Positions 59,878 to 64,000 of a stretch of 64,000 nt of DNA are shown piece after piece. The notes beneath the pieces are model-generated. The model was given only the letters and a program-made list of their open reading frames with translations. It did no database searches and had not been told where the DNA came from. Within the stretch, counting starts at the first letter, position 1; each line of letters starts with the position of its first letter. The DNA is taken from the NCBI GenBank assembly GCA_020881915.1, contig JAJFPB010000004.1, positions 4,154,001-4,218,000 of the forward strand, read 5' to 3'. This DNA is from Paramyrothecium sp. XJ0827. Its lineage: Eukaryota > Ascomycota > Sordariomycetes > Hypocreales > Stachybotryaceae. A program made the translations under genes and the position numbers.

Positions 59878-60990
59878 TCAGACCTCAAAATTTAAGTTGA
59901 TGTTGAAATGAGTCATGAGGGGGGATGTGCCGAGTGCCCAAGATGAGATATCAGCATCCTTCTTCGTTTGGCCGAAGATGAATTGCAAGGCATCAGGCGA
60001 GTCGTTATTGTAGAGTTTTTTTTGGATGTCAGCCACTCCAACAGTGATGTCCTTTGTCCGGCCGCCTTCTTGGCCGTGGTGCTGGCAACCTCGGTTTTCC
60101 CTCAAGGCGTACGAAGGATCTGGACGATCTTGCCAGCTTTGTTGAAAAAGCCGTTCCTATAATGACTGCTGACATTGGAGTCCGGGACAGTTAGTTTCAT
60201 GATTTTGCTGATCGTCAACTGAGGGCTCCTCATGAACTTCAACTCGTCCGCGATCAGCCAGAATACCTCCTTGTTGCTGAGCTTCGGTATCCTCTCCATG
60301 ATGCACCCGTTGGCGTCCGAGTGGTTGTGGGCATCGTCGTCCGCGCGCCTCTTGTCGATCTCGGTTGCGTCTTCCGACATCTCGGAAGAAGGCTGAATGT
60401 TGACTGTACCATGTCCAGACCATTTGCTTTGGACCATATCGAACCTCGGAACACAAACAACTGTCGCCTTGCTGATGACGATCCAGGTAGATGTCTGAGG
60501 CAAGAAAGTGTGCAAGTCGGGCCGAAGTAAGTGCGGCGGACGAGGTCATCGATGCGAGAGGCTTCTCGCCGCACTTGTTTCTTTGTCTGTTCGCAGGGAG
60601 CAAGTCTTGCCAGCCACAAGGTTCCTTGCATGCCAATCGGTATGAGAAAGCGACCGCGCGTTAAGGACAAAGTTAATAACCAGAAACGCTTTGGCTTGGG
60701 TCTTGGACGACCTGTCAGTGCCGTTCCTTGCCTCTACCAAGCATTTGTCCTGCATAACTGGCTCAGCCGCCAAGTCCTTGGCCACGAACGTAGGAGCTCA
60801 AATTCGTCTTTCGAATCGCACGCGATGACTTTCGTAATGGCTGCCGCAACTGGCAGCAGGGAAAGAGTGTCTGCCCCTTTTGTAGGGCTTCTCTCCTGTG
60901 ACGACCATCGTTTCCTTAGCGATCTCGCTCGGTTCTAGCAGCTTCACGTCTGCTTTGTCGCCGTAGGGATAACCAGGCCCTCAGGTGCCG
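59878..60990 (-). pseudogene. decayed unidentified gene, several frame changes
   Basis: Successive minus-strand stretches look coding but sit in different frames: GDKADVKLLEPSEIAKE (near 60955), VIACDSKDEFELL (near 60820), QDKCLVEARNGTDRSSK (near 60750), REASRIDDLVRRTYFGP (near 60560), then DANGCIMERIPKLSNKEV (near 60310) and ADIQKKLYNNDSPD (near 60030), ending at a stop at 59878. Neither a single intron chain nor one frame links them, so at least three frameshifts or missing pieces are needed. I do not recognise a domain. Confidence 0.35.
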
Positions 60991-61225
60991 TGATATTTCC
61001 ACCCGCAGTAAATATTGCGATTTCGGCAGCTGCAAAGGTTCAAAGCATGTCTCGTGTGCAAGCCTTTAGGTCTTGTCTTGCCTCATGTGTAGAGAATCAT
61101 CCTGCTCTATAAGACGAGCGATAGAGAAGGCGCTAGGGCGGTTGGAAAGAGAACGACTGACGTGTGCTGGCATCCTGACGAAGGCAGCAATCGTCAGAAT
61201 ATACAGCAAGGTTCATTTTCTAGTC
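60991..61225. other. short spacer
   Basis: Nothing is recognised here. Confidence 0.4.
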
Positions 61226-61888
61226 TCATGACGATGGCTCTGCTGACCATCTGTTCAACGCGAGCTCTGTCGTCGCCCACTGACCGGATAAGCGGCAGTT
61301 GAGAACCGCGAACATGACACCAATGTTGTCGCACCAGGCATTCGATGGCCCTGAGGGACGCGGGTTCTTGGTGGAAAGCTCGGAGATAGCAGGATCGTAG
61401 TAGCCCAGCCTGTAAGTTGCGTTAACTTAATCAATGCCTCGCGTATAACAGTCCCAGCCAGCTTACCATTTCGAAGAATCACCAGAGCACCGTGATTCAT
61501 TTCGTCCCACTTGTAAACAGTCGAAGGCTTTTCTAACCCTAACCCTGGCCCTCGCCCTCATCGAGCGGGGGCATGAAGGTTCTGGCAGACGTGGGGTCGA
61601 TGTAGCCAGGCCAGTCGCACTTGCGGGCGAAGCCTTGGCGGAGATGGTGTTTCGAGTTGGGGCACCTCTGGCGATGGAGGCGAGAACGAGACAGACGGAA
61701 GCGAGACAGACGAGAACGAGATAGACGCCGCGGTGTAGACTCTTAACACGAAAGCGGTTGCATACAGACATTTCGGGGACAGCGTCGGGTGTTGGGAAAC
61801 TATGGACGTCAGCATCGGAGTCCAAGGAGTAGACGCAATTAGGGTCCCATTCGACGGGGGAGATAGCAGGAGCTAGACAGTCACGCAC
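61226..61888 (-). pseudogene. decayed unidentified, possibly secreted-protein gene
   Basis: The minus strand begins with an open stretch (EWDPNCVYSLDSDADV, near 61850). It then shifts frame around a Trp/Cys-containing stretch (KCDWPGYIDPTSARTF, near 61600) and shifts again across a GGGTTA repeat (61546-61533). A stretch KWDEMNHGALVI (near 61505) follows, then a good intron (61466-61410, GTAAGC...ACAG). The last exon reads SGPSNAWCDNIGVMF and LSGQWATTE, with stop at 61226. The frames on either side of the intron do not match, so the gene appears broken in several places. The family is not certain. The cysteine-containing pattern would suit a secreted protein, including the toxin-like families found in insect- and plant-associated fungi, but I cannot show that. 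Confidence 0.35.
61533..61546. repeat. short telomere-like motif CTAACCCTAACCCT
   Basis: Two and a third units of the CCCTAA telomere repeat lie inside a decayed coding region. Too short to be a telomere relic by itself. Confidence 0.7.
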
Positions 61889-62399
61889 AAAATAGTCGCC
61901 AACGTGTCAACCGAGTTGTCAGCGTAACAATCAGGAGCTTTGGGAGAACGTAGACGGGGCCGTGAGAATTGAACGAAGCTTGCGAAACCTGACGAAGAAG
62001 AAGCTGCATGCAGAGTGGGTGCAAAGAGTGAGATCTCAGGTTGCGGCTCAAGAAGGGAACCCTGATAGCAGGTGCCGAGAAGCTATGCCACGCATAGCTA
62101 TCTCAACGAGCGGTGAACTTCGAAGGTTGTCATTTTGCGGTGGAAGTGAGGACGCTGATTTACCGGCTGGAGATGGGACACGCGAGGTTCTTATAGTCAG
62201 AGGTCGGGAATGACGTGAAACATGGTACTAGTATTGTCGTCAGTAGAGTGCCCAGTGAGTGATACGAGCAGCGTCTGACTTACATTGGCAATCATGACCA
62301 TATTGTCGTTTTCAACCGAGCTCGCTGGGAACATGCAGGCCAGATTGCAGTCTCAAACATGCTCTGGAGTCACCACACAAAATTTCGCACACGGCAGAG
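61889..62399. other. spacer between gene relics
   Basis: No recognised feature. Confidence 0.4.
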
Positions 62400-63010
62400 G
62401 TTGAGAGTCACGCGCGCAATGAGGTTTCTGCTCTTGTTGTTAGCAAAGATGATAACATACTTTGGCTTTTCAAGCAAAGCACAAGATATTGCTCGAGGCG
62501 AAGAAGCTCAAGGCTGGCAATCCTCGCGTCATTGGAGGGCAGCCATACCTTCTGATCACAGAGCTGGGCTCCCAGAGCACACCCGAGCCCCAGAGACCGA
62601 AGCTCCAGTGGTTTGCATAGGGCGAAATGATGGGGATTTGCTAACGGCTCTCCTGGCGGGCATCATACGTTGCACCGGGGGAGTTCGGCCACGACCATAT
62701 TGTTGCTCATTGCTCAAGGTTGTAATGAGATCGAGCAATCGCTTACACAATGGCGTAGGCGAGCTGCAGTGCGAGTTTGTACATGGTCACCCCATGAATC
62801 TCAGGTTTGTTGGCAAAGTGAATGAACCAAGTTTCTGGCAGAAACCCAAACAGATTTGCCGAAGAAAGTACAAGAAGTTTGGGCATGACGCGTCGAGACG
62901 GAAGGAAGACGAAGATGCTGAGGGTTAGAAGCTTGGTCTGAGTGAGGTGAGTGGGGCTTGCGCCAAGTTAGTAGCAACAGTGCACTCACGGAAAGGCGAT
63001 GCAAATCCAT
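62400..63010 (-). pseudogene. possible small gene or relic with a clean first intron
   Basis: On the minus strand ATG 63010 opens MDLHRLS, followed by a donor GTGAGT and an acceptor CACTCAG about 52 bases later. The next exon reads TKLLTLSIFVFLPSRR and LFGFLPETWFIHFANK and stops near 62755 after roughly 72 residues. Further coding-like words (NDARIASLELLRLEQYL, near 62520) lie downstream in another frame. The hydrophobic start could be a signal or anchor segment. The splice signals are good but the product is short and unrecognised, so it may be a small gene or a decayed larger one. Confidence 0.3.
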
Positions 63011-63339
63011 TTTAGTAGAGCTCTTGGGTGAATCATCGTTGAATATATCGTTATCATTGAGAGAATGAAAAGACGGTGTTCTTTGGATTTACGGTAATGT
63101 TTTTCTTTAGTTGAGATTTTTGCTGTCAATCAGTAAAGATCCTAGTCTTAGCGGTGCCTGTTTTACGCCAGCCTACAGCACTGGCTTGGTCAGCTGTTGT
63201 ACCAGTGCCTTTGTTCAAATTTTGAAACAAACAAACCAATGCAACCCTCTCCCTGTTTGACAATTTGTTGAAACGAGCCCTGACCCGTCTGTTTTCCTCA
63301 TAGCTCACTTGACCGCGTAATGTGCCACGAAGCTAGAGA
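63011..63339. other. P450 promoter and leader region
   Basis: AT-richer spacer upstream of the P450 start; nothing else is seen. Confidence 0.45.
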
Positions 63340-64000
63340 ATGAGCTCAGGGAACCCAGAGCCGCAAGCCGGTTGGGGCGGCTTCCAAGATGATTTGTCGC
63401 GGCCGACTGCCGCCGCTATCACCATCACAATACTGCTGTTACTTCTGACGACGCGTGCTCTGTCCGGCTCGTCTTCGACGCAGACCAATGGGTTGAGGGA
63501 ACCGGCCACGCCTGGATACTGGCTGCCCTACCTTGGCCATGCTCCGCAGATGCTCGCCAGCGCCAGCCGCCTCCTCGCCAGCAACGGTCGGAAATATGCA
63601 GAAGGCATCTTCTCACTCAAGCTCATGGGAGCTACGCATGTCTTTTTATATCGATCGAATCTGGTAGATCCATTCCTGGTATCAAAGAGTGCCCGTGTAG
63701 ACTCGGCCTGGCTCCCACGGCGGTTGCTACGCTCAGTATTTGCAATGCCACAGAAGGACTTGGACATCTACGACCAACTCCGTCCACAGCTCGAAGCCCA
63801 GGGCTCAGACCTTCTCTCCGCCGAACTCATTCAGCCCATACTGAAGCAGGTCAAAGCTCAAGTGGCGGATTTGGTTTCTTTCAACTCGTACCCCTCCGAC
63901 CAGATGGACTGGGAGCGCATGGCCGATGCTGACGTTGTGAAGGACGAGAATGGCCAGAGCGCAATGCAAGTCGACCTCACAGAGTTGGTGAAGCACTTTG
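63340..64000 (+). CDS. cytochrome P450, 5' part
   Basis: An open frame from ATG 63340 runs to the window edge (220 codons and one base), so the haem-binding part is outside. A short lumenal N-terminus is followed by a membrane anchor (ITITILLLLLTTRAL, about 27-41), then a Pro-containing hinge and GYWLPYLGHAPQML, the usual start of the P450 fold. YAEGIFSLKLMGATHVFLY forms the beta-1 sheet region. The pattern is closest to fungal P450s resembling the CYP7/CYP8 group, which lack the more common PPGP hinge; this assignment is an inference from the first third only. It would be an ER-membrane monooxygenase. No intron is seen in the visible part. An upstream ATG (63320) gives only a 7-codon frame and is not the start. 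Confidence 0.78.
   Translation, partial: MSSGNPEPQAGWGGFQDDLSRPTAAAITITILLLLLTTRALSGSSSTQTNGLREPATPGYWLPYLGHAPQMLASASRLLASNGRKYAEGIFSLKLMGATHVFLYRSNLVDPFLVSKSARVDSAWLPRRLLRSVFAMPQKDLDIYDQLRPQLEAQGSDLLSAELIQPILKQVKAQVADLVSFNSYPSDQMDWERMADADVVKDENGQSAMQVDLTELVKHF

Noticed and set aside
61533..61546. Interstitial telomere or chromosome-end relic
   Set aside because: Only about 2.3 units; too short to infer a former telomere.

Overview
This window reads as nuclear DNA of a filamentous ascomycete (Pezizomycotina, probably Sordariomycetes; Hypocreales is a guess). The evidence is the density of short introns (about 50-75 nt, GTANGT/GTGAGT donors, YAG acceptors), long intergenic spacers with pyrimidine-rich leaders, and the gene set: a fungal NADPH oxidase, a Zn2Cys6 regulator, a STAND/NLR protein with ankyrin repeats, a Reb1-type Myb protein and a cytochrome P450. 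All gene models were spliced by hand from the sequence; no database search was run, so family names rest on motifs I recognise.

Layout. 1-595: 3' end of a glutaryl-CoA dehydrogenase-like gene. 1719-2657: a Ubc4/5-type ubiquitin-conjugating enzyme in five exons. 5459-7291: NADPH oxidase, best matching the NoxB class. 10895-12322: an intronless mucin-like single-pass surface protein. 14495-16250: a five-exon MFS transporter. 16955-22990 (minus): a 1947-residue NLR-like protein (alpha/beta-hydrolase fold, NACHT, ankyrin repeats, ZZ finger, RS-rich tail). 24772-26011: an unrecognised low-complexity protein. 28689-31013 (minus): a Zn2Cys6 factor with an AT-hook. 31014-39393: 8.4 kb with no gene I can support. 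39394-43855 (minus): a large unrecognised gene whose single long frame is interrupted by one UAG. 44841-46850: a mitochondrial-type membrane P-loop ATPase. 47645-50621: Reb1-like Myb protein. 52411-54413: a seven-exon flavin monooxygenase. 63340-64000: 5' end of a P450.

54.4-63.3 kb differs from the rest. It holds a diverged repeat-coding block, the remnant of a multi-exon gene, and several minus-strand stretches with coding character, some with signal peptides, broken by stops and frameshifts. I read it as a graveyard of former (partly secreted-protein) genes between the monooxygenase and the P450.

The gene order is mostly housekeeping and signalling genes without an evident joint pathway. 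The strongest unusual signal is at 42514-42539: the lone in-frame UAG of the 39394-43855 gene lies in the loop of a perfect 7-bp hairpin. That is the arrangement described for A-to-I mRNA editing of stop codons in Sordariomycetes, where UAG is recoded to UGG (Trp).
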